Below, in pieces: positions 24,846 to 34,527 of a DNA stretch of 64,000 nt. The stretch is taken from positions 1-64,000 of the forward strand of contig JAFEBL010000015.1 in the NCBI GenBank assembly GCA_018242665.1, written 5' to 3'. This stretch comes from Nitrospira sp. Its GTDB lineage: Bacteria > Nitrospirota > Nitrospiria > Nitrospirales > Nitrospiraceae. Every line of letters starts with the position of its first letter. The stretch's first letter is position 1. The notes beneath the pieces are model-generated. The model made no database searches, had not been told where the DNA came from, and saw nothing but the letters and a program-made list of their open reading frames with translations. A program made the position numbers and the translations under genes.

Positions 24846-26297
24846 GTGACGACAGCGGCAAGGCGGACAGCCATCAGGTTGGGCGGGGTATTCGCGATGA
24901 TGGGGATGGTGTTGGCGCCATGGCTTGTGGTGCGTGCAGAACGCGCCGGGCAGGAACCGCGGTCCGGGTCCGACACCCGCATCGAGAAAACGAAGGAAAA
25001 AGGGGTTGAGGGCGTCGATTTTTCTTACGACCTGTTCGGCGGACCTCCCGGTCAATCTGCCTCCCGATTGGCTGAGCAGGCGATGGAAAAAGATCTGCAG
25101 GACAAGCCTGAAGTGATGGCCAAGCACAGCAAATTGTTGAAGGAGCGGTATCACCTGGAATGCAGAACAAACACCTCCGCACGGATGACAAAGGGTAAGC
25201 CTCAGCCGATCGGACCGACGGTCAGGTTGAAGGAAGGGTTATCCTGGGATGTCCTGGCCCGGATGGATGCGGAAGAAATCCGTAAACAGAAAGCCTTTCC
25301 AGCAGGCTTCATGAGGCTGCCCCACGTGAAGCATGATGTGGGAGGCATGGTATTTCCCCAGGAGCAGATCGAACAATTTCCCCGGCTGGAACGTTTTGAT
25401 GTGGAGTTCGACCTGCCGGCCTGCTTTCGACCTGAGTTTCCACCGCCCATCTTTTTGACCACGCACCCCGAATTGGGGGACGTGTCTCAAGGCGAGGCTT
25501 TGAACGCCGACAACTTCGACCGGCTCTTCCGAGGCCTTATCACCCCCGTGCAGTTGGACGGGTTGAGAATGCTGGTCACCCAATTTCCTCAGGAAGAATT
25601 CAATCTGACACCGGATCGCAAATCAGCCAAGCCGAGTCTCGGCGTGACGTGCCTGGATTGTCACGTGAATTTCCATACGACCGGCCAATTCCATCTCAAT
25701 CCGGACACCCGCCCGCAACGAGACCGCTTGCGGTTGGACACGGTCAGCCTGCGCGGTCTGTTCAATCAGCAGATCCATGGCTCGAAACGGAGTCTGCGAT
25801 CCGTGGAAGATTTCACGGAGTTTGAACAGCGGACGGCCTATTTCAACGGCGACCACATTCGCGCGGCCAAGAAAGGGATGAACATCATCGACCGCCTGCA
25901 GGTGGCGCATATGGCGCAGATCCAGAACATGATCGATTTCCCACCCGCGCCGAAGCTGGATCCCATGACAGGGCGGCTCGACCGCTCACGGGCGGATCGG
26001 CAGGAGATCGCCGGGGAAGAGCTCTTTTTCGGCAAGGCACGCTGCGCGCAATGCCACCAGCCGCCCGCTTACACCGACCATATGATGCATGACCTCTTTC
26101 TGGAGCGCGTTGGCGCGGAGGCCGACGGGCCTATCAAGACGTTCGTGCTGCGAGGCATCAAGGATTCGCCTCCCTACTTTCATGATGGGCGCTTGCCGAC
26201 GTTAGAAGACACCGTTGAATTCTTCAACGTCGTCGGCGGGTTGAAATTGACCGCGGAGGAAAAGACGGCGCTGGTGGCGTTTCTCCGGGCGCTGTAG
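24846..26297 (+). CDS. Di-haem cytochrome c peroxidase-like protein
   Basis: 483 residues starting at a GTG with AAGGAGG eight bases upstream. An N-terminal signal peptide (about 1-32, basic start then GGVFAMMGMVLAPWLVV) sends it to the periplasm. Two haem-c sites are visible: CLDCH (about 268-272) and CAQCH (about 400-404), and the end has DSPPYFHDGRLPTLEDTVEFFN, the C-terminal signature of the CcpA/MauG superfamily. These enzymes reduce hydrogen peroxide or carry out related two-haem oxidations. The N-terminal 200 residues are unusual for CcpA, so a MauG-like or other role is possible. Confidence 0.83.
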   Translation: MTTAARRTAIRLGGVFAMMGMVLAPWLVVRAERAGQEPRSGSDTRIEKTKEKGVEGVDFSYDLFGGPPGQSASRLAEQAMEKDLQDKPEVMAKHSKLLKERYHLECRTNTSARMTKGKPQPIGPTVRLKEGLSWDVLARMDAEEIRKQKAFPAGFMRLPHVKHDVGGMVFPQEQIEQFPRLERFDVEFDLPACFRPEFPPPIFLTTHPELGDVSQGEALNADNFDRLFRGLITPVQLDGLRMLVTQFPQEEFNLTPDRKSAKPSLGVTCLDCHVNFHTTGQFHLNPDTRPQRDRLRLDTVSLRGLFNQQIHGSKRSLRSVEDFTEFEQRTAYFNGDHIRAAKKGMNIIDRLQVAHMAQIQNMIDFPPAPKLDPMTGRLDRSRADRQEIAGEELFFGKARCAQCHQPPAYTDHMMHDLFLERVGAEADGPIKTFVLRGIKDSPPYFHDGRLPTLEDTVEFFNVVGGLKLTAEEKTALVAFLRAL

Positions 26298-26356
26298 TGA
26301 ACCATTCGGCAACGAAACGGGCACAGAGGCCGAGACGGCAACGTTGAGGAGAGACT

Positions 26357-27616
26357 ATGGCACCGTATGACATGACCCATCAGCCCAAAGTGCTGGCCCT
26401 CATTCTCGCCGGTGGGAAAGGGGAACGGTTAATGCCGCTCACCGAGGTGCGCAGCAAACCGGCCGTGCCGTTCGGCGGTACCTATCGCATCATCGATTTC
26501 GTGCTGAGCAATTTCTACAACTCCGGCATCACCGCGATGCATGTGATGGTCCAGTATCGCTCGCAATCGCTGATCGAGCATCTGCGCCGCGCCTGGCGGA
26601 TCGGGGATGGCGAGGGCCAGTTTGTGACGGTGGTGCCTCCGCAGATGAATCTCCGCCGCGGTTGGTATGAGGGCACCGCCGACGCGGTCTATCAAAATCT
26701 CAATCTGATTCAGGATGCTGCGCCAGATCTCGTGGCGGTATTCGGGGCCGACCATATCTATCGCATGGATATCCGCCAAATGCTGCGGTTCCATGTGGAG
26801 CGCCAGGCGGATGTGTCGGTGGCCGCGTTGCCGATGCCCCTGACCTCGGCGCGAGGGTTCGGCATCATCGAAGTCGACCGCAACGACCGGATCGTCGGGT
26901 TTGAGGAAAAGCCGTCCGAGCCGAAGCCGATGCCGATGCGGCCGGACCGTGCCTTGTCGTCCATGGGAAATTATCTCTTCACGACGGATGTGTTGTTGAG
27001 AGCCCTCAACGACGACGCCGGACGGGAAGGCACCCATGATTTCGGGCGCGACATTCTGCCGTGCCTGCTGCGCCAGGAGCGGGTGATGGCGTACAACTTT
27101 CGAGACAATGACATCCCCGGCCTGAACGACTACGAGGAGCCTGCCTATTGGCGTGATGTGGGAACGATTCCCGCCTACTGGCAGGCCAACATGGATTTAC
27201 TCGGCGAAACGCCGCTCAACGATCTCCGGAATGCGGACTGGCCGATCCGCGGCGAATCCTCGAGAGGACTGCCGGCGAGTCTGGTCAACTGTTATGTCGA
27301 TCACGCGCTGATCGGAGAAGGCAGCCGTATTGTTGAAGCCGACATCAGACGTTGCGTCATCGGCCGATATGTAAGAATCGAACCGGGGGCGCAGATCGAA
27401 GATTCCGTCATTTTGGATCACACGTCCATCGGCGCGAAAGCGCGCTTGCGCCGCGTCGTCATCGATCGAGGGAACGCCATCCCAGCCGGCGCCATTCTCG
27501 GCCATGAAGAAGCGGGCGCCGCCGAGGTGCCCGGCGTCAGCTCGGCAGGCCTGACGGTGGTGCCGAAGGCGGTCGTGCAGCAGGACGCCTCCAAGCAGCG
27601 CCTGTCTTCGACCTGA
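26357..27616 (+). CDS. glgC: Glucose-1-phosphate adenylyltransferase
   Basis: 419 residues. N-terminal nucleotide-binding motif LALILAGGKGERLMPLTEVRSKPAVPFGG (about 12-40, split), the catalytic FGADHIYRMD (about 130-139), the FEEKP (about 183) and the C-terminal left-handed beta-helix (about 295-390). It makes ADP-glucose from glucose-1-phosphate and ATP for glycogen synthesis; usually allosterically controlled. GAGGAGA ribosome site. Directly precedes treY by 25 bases; glgX is 13 kb downstream. Confidence 0.95.
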   Translation: MAPYDMTHQPKVLALILAGGKGERLMPLTEVRSKPAVPFGGTYRIIDFVLSNFYNSGITAMHVMVQYRSQSLIEHLRRAWRIGDGEGQFVTVVPPQMNLRRGWYEGTADAVYQNLNLIQDAAPDLVAVFGADHIYRMDIRQMLRFHVERQADVSVAALPMPLTSARGFGIIEVDRNDRIVGFEEKPSEPKPMPMRPDRALSSMGNYLFTTDVLLRALNDDAGREGTHDFGRDILPCLLRQERVMAYNFRDNDIPGLNDYEEPAYWRDVGTIPAYWQANMDLLGETPLNDLRNADWPIRGESSRGLPASLVNCYVDHALIGEGSRIVEADIRRCVIGRYVRIEPGAQIEDSVILDHTSIGAKARLRRVVIDRGNAIPAGAILGHEEAGAAEVPGVSSAGLTVVPKAVVQQDASKQRLSST

Positions 27617-27641
27617 CGCACGGACGAAAGCCTGAGCCGCC

Positions 27642-30542
27642 ATGCTCCGCATTCCTGTTGCCACCTACCGGCTTCAGTTCAACCATTCCTTTACATTTCG
27701 CGACGCCGCTCGCCTGATTCCGTATCTCAATAGCCTCGGAATCACGGATTGTTATGCGTCCTCGCTCCTGAAAGCCGTGCCGGGCAGTCTGCACGGGTAC
27801 GATCTGATCGATCCCGCTCTCTTGAATCCGGAACTGGGCAGCGAGGAGGATGTTGCCCTCTTTACCGCGGCGTTGAAACGCTATGGCATGGGATTGCTGG
27901 TGGATGTGGTTCCGAATCACATGGGCATTCTCAGCATGGAGAATCGATGGTGGTGGGATGTGCTGGAGAACGGTCCTGGCTCCCGCTATGCGTCGGCATT
28001 CGATGTGGACTGGACTCCGCTGAAGCGGGAGCTCAATCACAAAGTTCTGCTGCCGATTCTTGGAGAACAGTACGGCGCCGCCCTCGAACATCAGGATATT
28101 CAACTGGTGTATGAGGAGGGCGGGTTCATGGTGGCCTACTTTCAGCATCGGCTGCCGATCGCTCCCTCATCGTGGACCACAATTTTGTCCTTCAGGATCG
28201 ATGATCTGGCCCGTCGCGCAGGGGAGGATCACCCCTCGGTGCAGGAGTTGCGCAGCATCCTGACGGCGTTACGCCACTTGCCCCCTTCGTGCGAGCGATC
28301 CCCCGACCATATTGCGGAGCGTGATCGAGAACAACACTTGGCGAGACGGCGGCTGGGCACACTGATGTCCGAGAGTGGGGACGTGCGAGACCACATCGCA
28401 GCGACCGTCGAGTGCTTCAACGGGACAAAGGGTGTGTCTGACAGCTTTGACCATCTGGACGCGTTGTTGAATGAGCAGCATTACCGGCTGGCTTCCTGGC
28501 GCGTGGCATCGGAGGAGATCAACTACCGGCGGTTTTTTGACATCAACGAACTGGCAGCGATTCGTACGGAAGACCCTGCCATTTTCACCGAATCACACCG
28601 CTTGATTTTCCAGCTGCTCAAAGGAGGAATTGCGACCGGCCTCCGCATCGACCATGTCGATGGCCTCTACGATCCCGAACATTACCTCCGGCGCTTGCAG
28701 GAGTGGGCGGCAGCCGAATTGCCGCATAAGCCAGGGAACGATCATCCGTCACTCTTCATAGTCGTGGAAAAAATTCTGGGCTCAGGAGAGCAATTGCCGC
28801 GTAGTTGGCCCGTCGCGGGGACGACGGGGTATGACTTCTTGAATGTGCTGAACGGATTGTTCGTGCGCACCGACCATGCCAAGGCGATGGAAGCGGTCTA
28901 TCGGAACCTGACCGGTCAACGGGTGCCGTTCGACGAACTGGTCTATCAGTCCAAAAAGCTCATTATGCGCGCGTCGATGTCCAGTGAGCTCAACGTGCTT
29001 GGTCATGAACTGAATCGTCTGTCCGAACGGGACCGGCACTACCGTGACTTCACGTTGAATAGCCTGACGGATGCCGTTCGCGAGGTGATCGCTTGCTTTC
29101 CGGTCTATCGATCGTACGTGACGGCCGATCGAGATGAGGTGCTCGATCATGATCGCCGATTCATCCATCAAGCCGTGGCGCGCGCCATACAGCGCAATCC
29201 GGCGGTCAACCAGCAGGTGTTTGACTTTGTCCGTGATCTGTTACTGGGCACCCTGGCGCCGTCCCGGAATTTCACCAACGAGGAACGAATGCGATTTGTG
29301 ACGAGATTTCAGCAGACGACCGGGCCGGTCATGGCCAAAGGGGTCGAAGATACCGCCTGCTACATCGATAACCGATTGGTGTCGTTGAATGAGGTGGGAG
29401 GGGAGCCGGGGCGGTTCGGCTACACGGTCGAGCAGTTCCACCAGGCCCTCCGGGATCGGTATGCAGGCTGGCCCCATTCCCTGTCGGCCACCTCGACGCA
29501 TGATACCAAGCGCGGCGAAGATGTTCGCGCCAGGCTGAATGTGCTGTCGGAGATGCCGGATCGGTGGAGGAAGGCCGTGGCTCGATGGATAAGGGTGAAC
29601 AAACGGCATCGAACCGACTTGGACGAAGGGCCCGCGCCTGAGCGCAATGTGGAATATCTGCTGTATCAGACCTTGATCGGAGCATGGCCGCTCGGCGACC
29701 TGGACCAGAGCCGCTATGACGAATTCGGCACGCGGATCGAGCGCTATATGATCAAGGCCGTGCGAGAAGCGAAAGTGCGGACGAGTTGGGTGAACAGCCA
29801 TGCGCCCTATGAAGAAGCCATCACACGGTTTATCCGTGGTCTGCTGGAACGTGGACCCGGCAATCCGTTTCTGACCGAATTTCTTCCGTTTCAAGAGATG
29901 GTGGCCAGGTATGGCATGCAGAACAGCCTCTCGACGGTGGTGTTGAAGGTCGCGGCGCCCGGCATTCCCGACTGTTACCAGGGAACGGAGTTGTGGGAAC
30001 TGACACTTGTCGATCCCGACAATCGTGCTCCCGTGGACTATGCCGTACGTGAACGGATGATGGCGGACTGTGAAAAACTGGAAGGCGCGTCACCCGAGGA
30101 TCGACGTGCCACGTTGGTGGAATGGTGGTCATCCTGGCAGGACGGACGCATCAAGATGTGGATCTTGTCCCGAGCGCTCCGTCACCGACGGTCGCAGTCG
30201 GCGCTCTATCTGCACGGCGAATATGTCCCTTTGGCGTCGCAGGGGCCCTACCACTCCCATCTCTGCGCCTTTGCACGGCTGCATCAGGATCAAGCGGTCG
30301 TAGCCGTCGCTCCACGCTTTCTGGCGAGCATGCAGGCGGAACCGGCACAGGGCATACAGTCTGAAGATGTGTGGCAAGACACCACCGTCACAGTCCCCTC
30401 ATGGAAAACCGGATCGATCTACCGGCATCTCTTCACCGGCGAACGATTTGAAACAATTCCCCACGGACAACATCAAGTATTGCCGGTGGAATCTTTGTTG
30501 ACGCATTGTCCCGTCGCGCTCTTGATTCGTTCCGACTCGTAA
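27642..30542 (+). CDS. treY: Malto-oligosyltrehalose synthase
   Basis: 966 residues, GH13 family. N-terminal PVATYRLQFNHSFTFRDA and DVVPNHMG (about 88-95) are TreY hallmarks; the nucleophile region is GLRIDHVDGLYDP (about 333-345), the acid/base region FIVVEKILGSGE (about 371-382), and STHDTKRGEDVRARL (about 622-636) is the typical late motif. It converts the reducing end of maltodextrin to a trehalosyl unit, which TreZ then cuts off. treZ is not in the window. Follows glgC by 25 bases, so storage glycogen is linked to trehalose formation. Confidence 0.94.
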   Translation: MLRIPVATYRLQFNHSFTFRDAARLIPYLNSLGITDCYASSLLKAVPGSLHGYDLIDPALLNPELGSEEDVALFTAALKRYGMGLLVDVVPNHMGILSMENRWWWDVLENGPGSRYASAFDVDWTPLKRELNHKVLLPILGEQYGAALEHQDIQLVYEEGGFMVAYFQHRLPIAPSSWTTILSFRIDDLARRAGEDHPSVQELRSILTALRHLPPSCERSPDHIAERDREQHLARRRLGTLMSESGDVRDHIAATVECFNGTKGVSDSFDHLDALLNEQHYRLASWRVASEEINYRRFFDINELAAIRTEDPAIFTESHRLIFQLLKGGIATGLRIDHVDGLYDPEHYLRRLQEWAAAELPHKPGNDHPSLFIVVEKILGSGEQLPRSWPVAGTTGYDFLNVLNGLFVRTDHAKAMEAVYRNLTGQRVPFDELVYQSKKLIMRASMSSELNVLGHELNRLSERDRHYRDFTLNSLTDAVREVIACFPVYRSYVTADRDEVLDHDRRFIHQAVARAIQRNPAVNQQVFDFVRDLLLGTLAPSRNFTNEERMRFVTRFQQTTGPVMAKGVEDTACYIDNRLVSLNEVGGEPGRFGYTVEQFHQALRDRYAGWPHSLSATSTHDTKRGEDVRARLNVLSEMPDRWRKAVARWIRVNKRHRTDLDEGPAPERNVEYLLYQTLIGAWPLGDLDQSRYDEFGTRIERYMIKAVREAKVRTSWVNSHAPYEEAITRFIRGLLERGPGNPFLTEFLPFQEMVARYGMQNSLSTVVLKVAAPGIPDCYQGTELWELTLVDPDNRAPVDYAVRERMMADCEKLEGASPEDRRATLVEWWSSWQDGRIKMWILSRALRHRRSQSALYLHGEYVPLASQGPYHSHLCAFARLHQDQAVVAVAPRFLASMQAEPAQGIQSEDVWQDTTVTVPSWKTGSIYRHLFTGERFETIPHGQHQVLPVESLLTHCPVALLIRSDS

Positions 30543-30640
30543 AGAGTTTGATCCCCGCCTCGTTGCCCGCTCTCACCTGTCGCATGATCCTGCGCGTTCT
30601 CTAGACCTCGGCACTCAATCCTGATTCTCTCGAGGGCCGT

Positions 30641-30658
30641 TCTAGGGGCATTCCTAGC
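30641..30658 (+). promoter_or_regulatory. CTAG-box upstream of the PRC-barrel genes
   Basis: TCTAGGGGCATTCCTAGC, both halves conserved. Ends 113 bases before the PRC-barrel gene start, in the 229-base gap after treY. Confidence 0.55.
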
Positions 30659-30771
30659 TCACGCCGGCGAGACTCGGCGCTATCACTTGAAGAAGAGGGC
30701 AGTCACCGACTCATGCGCCAATCACGAGGACGAGCCGGACTCGTCATCATTTCACCAGAAGGAGGGCACTG

Positions 30772-31131
30772 ATGACTATCCATATAGGCCGACGGTTATT
30801 ATCCGCATCGAGCATTGAAGGCATGCCGGTGCACAATCAGGCCGGTGAGGATCTCGGTGAGATTCACTCACTCATGATGGATCTTGAGAGCGGGCGTATC
30901 GCCTATGCGGTCCTGTCATTCGGAGGATTCATGGGGCTGGGCGACAAACTGTTCGCGCTCCCCTGGGAAGCACTGACGCTCTCGACGGGCGGAGACTTTT
31001 TCATCCTGAATGTGGCGAGAGAGCGATTGGAACAAGCGGAAGGTTTCGATAAAGATCGCTGGCCGGATATGGCCGACACCGCCTGGGGTGAACGCCTCCA
31101 CACGTACTATGGCTATAAGCCCTATTGGTAG
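30772..31131 (+). CDS. PRC-barrel domain protein, cytosolic
   Basis: 119 residues. PRC-barrel fold: IEGMPVHNQAGEDLGEIHSLMMDLESGRIAYAVLSFGG (about 15-52, split) with the classic G-E-I/D-x-x-x-G motif. The domain occurs in RNA maturation, photosynthetic reaction centres and many stress proteins. No signal peptide. AGAAGGAGGG ribosome site. Pairs with an exported PRC-barrel protein 60 bases downstream. Confidence 0.85.
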   Translation: MTIHIGRRLLSASSIEGMPVHNQAGEDLGEIHSLMMDLESGRIAYAVLSFGGFMGLGDKLFALPWEALTLSTGGDFFILNVARERLEQAEGFDKDRWPDMADTAWGERLHTYYGYKPYW

Positions 31132-31191
31132 AGTGGCGGTGGAGTTGCTCGACAGGTGCGATGAATGAGTATCAACCAAAGGAGCAGAACT

Positions 31192-31899
31192 ATGAATCGG
31201 CATGCGATCATATACGCGGGAACCATTGCATTCATCCTGGCGATGAGTGGGCCGGGCTTTGCCCAGGACGCCACCATCGGCGAAAAGCCGGATTCCACGA
31301 TGGGAAAAGGTGCCGGCACCGCCACGCCGACAGAGCCTCCTAAGATTGACAAAAAAACCGACCTTACGGGAGGGCAACAGGGTGTGCCTGAGGGGTACGC
31401 CGACACGCCCGTTCAGCAAGGCAAACTCGTGGAGGCAAAGGACAGCAAGTTTGCCAATGCCATGGTGCACAATACCCAAGGGGAGGCGATCGGGAAAATC
31501 CAGGAGTTGTTGAAAGATACGAAGACCAATGAAATTGAATATGCGGTCTTTGTGCCCAATGATTCGAAACGACCGATTCCTCTCCGATGGAGTCAATTCC
31601 AAACCAAGAACGACAAGCTGCAGCTCACGCTGAAAAAAGAGGACTATCAAAATATTCTGCGCATGAACAGCAGCAAAGATCAGTCTCCCGATCTGAAGGC
31701 GTATATGGACCAGATCAAGGACGTGCGGTCTGCGCCTACCGTGCCGGGAACCTCGGGCGTGCCGGGTCAAAGAGGACCGAATGCCACAGGTTCCATGGGC
31801 GAGGAACGTGTGGGAGGCGGCGGCATGAGCGGCACCAGCGGCTTGCCGTCCGGACCAGCGCCGGGATTTGAGGGAGGCAATCCGAGCAGCAAGCGGTAG
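31192..31899 (+). CDS. PRC-barrel domain protein, exported
   Basis: 235 residues from the ATG at 31192, which carries AAAGGAG and begins a signal peptide ending in GFAQDA (about 23). After a low-complexity Pro/Thr/Lys part, the PRC-like domain (about 80-155) has DSKFANAMVHNTQGEAIGKIQELLKD and EIEYAVFVPND. A Gly/Ser/Pro-rich tail closes it. Periplasmic or surface-bound. Likely co-transcribed with the cytosolic paralogue; a terminator follows. Confidence 0.75.
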   Translation: MNRHAIIYAGTIAFILAMSGPGFAQDATIGEKPDSTMGKGAGTATPTEPPKIDKKTDLTGGQQGVPEGYADTPVQQGKLVEAKDSKFANAMVHNTQGEAIGKIQELLKDTKTNEIEYAVFVPNDSKRPIPLRWSQFQTKNDKLQLTLKKEDYQNILRMNSSKDQSPDLKAYMDQIKDVRSAPTVPGTSGVPGQRGPNATGSMGEERVGGGGMSGTSGLPSGPAPGFEGGNPSSKR

Positions 31900-31922
31900 A
31901 CCGATATCGGTCTGAGCTAGAC

Positions 31923-31958
31923 CAACGGGCAGATCCTCTATGGAGGGCCTGCCCGTTG
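31923..31958. terminator. Convergent hairpin terminator
   Basis: CAACGGGCAG (31923-31932) pairs with CTGCCCGTTG (31949-31958), with an inner CCTC/GAGG stem and a TATG loop. Followed by TTGTTTC on the plus strand. It sits between convergent genes and probably ends transcription from both sides. Confidence 0.75.
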
Positions 31959-31975
31959 TTGTTTCACCCTTACGA

Positions 31976-33064
31976 TCAGGCCTGCTTGATGCAGGCCAGG
32001 CCTGTGGCCTCCGATGGTTGCAGCAACTCCGAGGGAACGGGGCGCCCGAGTAGGTGTCCATAGACCTCGACGTACTCCTGTGCCATGCGCTCCACCGTAA
32101 ATCGCGATTCAAATGCCAACCTGCAATCATGCCGTGACAGGAGCTGGACAAGGTTCGGCGCCGCGAGCAGATCCTCGAATGAGCGGCACAGGACGCCGGT
32201 GACTCCATCGTCAAGGAGTTCGGTCATGGAGCCGTTTCGGTAGGCGATCACCGGCGTTCCGCAGGCCAACGATTCCACGATTTCATAACAAAACGACTCG
32301 GGATGCCCGTACGGTGCAATCAAGGCGCAGGCATGGCCGAGGAAGTCGTGTTTTTCGGAGTCGGTCAGTTCGCCGACGAGTTCGATCAACGGATTGTCCA
32401 ACAGCGGTTCAATGACCTGTTGATAATATTCCAACTGCGTGGGGTCCACGGTCGCGCCGATGCGGAGTGGGATTCCGGTGCGGAGGGACAGTGTGATGGC
32501 CTGATCCAGCGCAGTGTCCGGCGCCATCCGTCCGAGAAATGCCAGGTAGCGGCCAGGATTGTAACAGGGAGAAAAAAGATCCGTGGGTAAGCCGGGGTAA
32601 ATAGTCCGGTGCCAATTCGCCCAGGCCAGGGGCTCTCGTTGCGCAGCCGACAGCGATATGAGCGGCATCTCGGCAAACTTTCGGTAGACCGGCAGCAGTT
32701 CGGGGGGGTCGAGCCGGGTGTGAAGGGTGGAGAGGACAGGAGTCGGCGATCGGCGCGCCAGGGGAAAGGGAAGAAATTCCAAATGCGAATGAATCAGATC
32801 GAAGGTCTGCGATGTCGAGAAGGCCCGCTCCATGAGCGTGATGAGCGGCGCATCGGAGTTCGAAATGCCGGAGGCCAATCGCAGGGATTGAGGGCAGGTG
32901 GCAACGAGCCGTGCGGAGGTGATGGAATCGCCGCTGGCAAAGAGCGTCACATCATGTCCCTGACGGACTAAGGCTTCAGTGAGGTAGGAAATGGTCTGCT
33001 CGGTGCGGCCTCCCACCGGTGAAGGCACACTGTCTCGGAGCGGAGCGAGCTGCGCGATGTTCAT
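31976..33064 (-). CDS. Glycosyltransferase family 4 protein
   Basis: 362 residues with the GT-B fold. N-terminal Gly loop: MNIAQLAPLRDSVPSPVGGRTEQTISYL; second domain with YLAFLGRMAPDTALDQAI (about 178-195), and the nucleotide-sugar motif PESFCYEIVESLACGTPVIAYRNGSMTE (about 265-292) with the E-x6-E pair. Sugar donor and acceptor unknown. AAAGGAGTCATC then ATG. A CTAG box lies at 33193-33210, 129 bases upstream; the methyltransferase gene is next on this strand. Confidence 0.88.
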   Translation of the reverse strand: MNIAQLAPLRDSVPSPVGGRTEQTISYLTEALVRQGHDVTLFASGDSITSARLVATCPQSLRLASGISNSDAPLITLMERAFSTSQTFDLIHSHLEFLPFPLARRSPTPVLSTLHTRLDPPELLPVYRKFAEMPLISLSAAQREPLAWANWHRTIYPGLPTDLFSPCYNPGRYLAFLGRMAPDTALDQAITLSLRTGIPLRIGATVDPTQLEYYQQVIEPLLDNPLIELVGELTDSEKHDFLGHACALIAPYGHPESFCYEIVESLACGTPVIAYRNGSMTELLDDGVTGVLCRSFEDLLAAPNLVQLLSRHDCRLAFESRFTVERMAQEYVEVYGHLLGRPVPSELLQPSEATGLACIKQA

Positions 33065-33192
33065 GATGACTCCTTTGATGGGAACCAGAATGGATGTCTC
33101 ACTGCCGGATGATGGTGATAGAACCGTAGGATTGCCTCAGCGAGAGCGTGCCGAGGTAAGGCGATCATAAGGGGTAGAGGGGCGCGCGCCCC

Positions 33193-33210
33193 ACTAGGCG
33201 AGTCCCTAGG
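33193..33210 (-). promoter_or_regulatory. CTAG-box upstream of the glycosyltransferase gene
   Basis: On the minus strand CCTAGGGACTCGCCTAGT followed by GGGG. Both halves fit the consensus. About 128 bases before the start. Confidence 0.55.
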
Positions 33211-33256
33211 AACAGGCTGCTTATCGGAACATGATGGTGGAAGCGGAGAACGGCGG

Positions 33257-34039
33257 CTATCGTTTGACGGCTCGAATGCCGATCATGACTTCGTAGTCTC
33301 GATCGAAATGGTCGAGCTCTTCGCGGCGGAGTTCGGAACTGATCAGACCCTGGAGACTCGCGGTGGCGGTGAGCACATTGCCGTATGTCGAGACGGTGAC
33401 ATCCTCAGACCGAAACGATTCTTCAAACAGAAGACGGGCAGAGAGGGACGTGAACCGCCAATATTCGCCCCAGTTGTCCATGTCGTAGCGGGCAATCTGG
33501 CTGATCCCGGGGACCACCACCAACACCACGCCTCCAGGCTTTAAGATCCGAGCGATGGTCCGAAGCGCGGCTGGTACATCGTAAATAAACTGGAGCGTAA
33601 AGGTGAGAATGACACAATCGAAACTGTTGGAGGGAATGTGAGGAGCCCGCGTCAAATCACCATGGATCGTCGAGCCTGGTGAGCCGGCATGTAGGTGGAG
33701 AATGTCCGAATGCGTCACCCGGTCGCCGCCGAATTCCTTGGTGTACCGGTTGTCGCCGATCTCCAAGACCTGCCCGCGAATGTCTTGGCGGTAGGCCGGG
33801 AAGAAGTGGGTTTCGGTATAGTAGCGGTCGATCGGTTGGCCGGCTTGCCATCCGAAATCACGACGGATAGGGTGAGTGCGGCGTAACGAGTGTCCCCATC
33901 GCCAATCCAAGCCGAGGCCATGAGGTTCCCCGAGGAACGTTACGCGGACTTGTTGGTACAGGGTTTCGCCTAAAATCCTACGTGCAGTTTGCTTCAGTGG
34001 CCAGGCGAGCCCTGAAATCAGTTGATGACCGATGCTCAT
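33257..34039 (-). CDS. SAM-dependent class I methyltransferase
   Basis: 260 residues from the ATG at 34039, which is preceded by GGAGGAGA; a longer frame to 34105 has no ribosome site. Rossmann-type methyltransferase: motif I GQVLEIGDNRYTKEFG (about 85-100), a later acidic residue in HGDLTRAP, and LKPGGVVLVVVPG (about 165-177). Similar proteins sit with glycosyltransferases in polysaccharide clusters and methylate sugars. The GRGW-type ending WGEYWRFT is common in that group. A weak CTAG-box variant is at 34114-34131. Confidence 0.8.
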   Translation of the reverse strand: MSIGHQLISGLAWPLKQTARRILGETLYQQVRVTFLGEPHGLGLDWRWGHSLRRTHPIRRDFGWQAGQPIDRYYTETHFFPAYRQDIRGQVLEIGDNRYTKEFGGDRVTHSDILHLHAGSPGSTIHGDLTRAPHIPSNSFDCVILTFTLQFIYDVPAALRTIARILKPGGVVLVVVPGISQIARYDMDNWGEYWRFTSLSARLLFEESFRSEDVTVSTYGNVLTATASLQGLISSELRREELDHFDRDYEVMIGIRAVKR

Positions 34040-34113
34040 TCTCCTCCAGGGCAATACTCGGTGATTACCCAGTGCCATTCTAGTAAGTATAGCAGGCATT
34101 GTCATGTAGTTTT

Positions 34114-34131
34114 TACTAGTACAGGCCTAGC
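34114..34131 (-). promoter_or_regulatory. Degenerate CTAG-box variant
   Basis: On the minus strand GCTAGGCCTGTACTAGTA: two CTAG cores 11 bases apart in place of 12. Lies 75 bases upstream of the methyltransferase ATG. Weaker than the other sites. Confidence 0.3.
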
Positions 34132-34458
34132 TTAGCGGGCAGGTGGAGCTGCAGGAGGGGCAGGGGAAGGGCGTTTGGTTCCGTCCGGCATGGCTTTTTC
34201 CGGATCGATCGCCATCTTGGGGTCGACGACCGGGGGCGGCACAACTGACTCAGGATTCGGGGGCGGCAGGTGGTCTGGCTGTTTCAGAATGCCTGGGTCG
34301 ATCTGAGATGGAGGGACCGGAGGGGGGATGCGTTTCGGCGCGGGGTTAGAGGGAGGCGACGGGGGCGCACCCGGTCCCTGCTCAGCCGAAGCGGGGTTAA
34401 GCAGAACCAGGCTCAGGAGAAAAGCCGATTCGGCCAAAATACGGGTCAACTGTCTCAC
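34132..34458 (-). CDS. Exported Pro-rich small protein
   Basis: 108 residues starting at a GTG with AAAGGAGGAG eight bases upstream. A signal peptide (about 1-25, FLLSLVLLNPASAEQ) is followed by a Pro-rich chain with PPP repeats and no folded domain. Probably an unstructured periplasmic or wall-spanning linker. It resembles in style the N-terminal part of the gene at 55100-55576. Family not recognised. Confidence 0.6.
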   Translation of the reverse strand: MRQLTRILAESAFLLSLVLLNPASAEQGPGAPPSPPSNPAPKRIPPPVPPSQIDPGILKQPDHLPPPNPESVVPPPVVDPKMAIDPEKAMPDGTKRPSPAPPAAPPAR

Positions 34459-34527
34459 GATGGCTCCTCCTTTGCCGTGAATGATGACCGGTTCTGACTC
34501 GATTCGTGACGGAATACCACGCGATGC

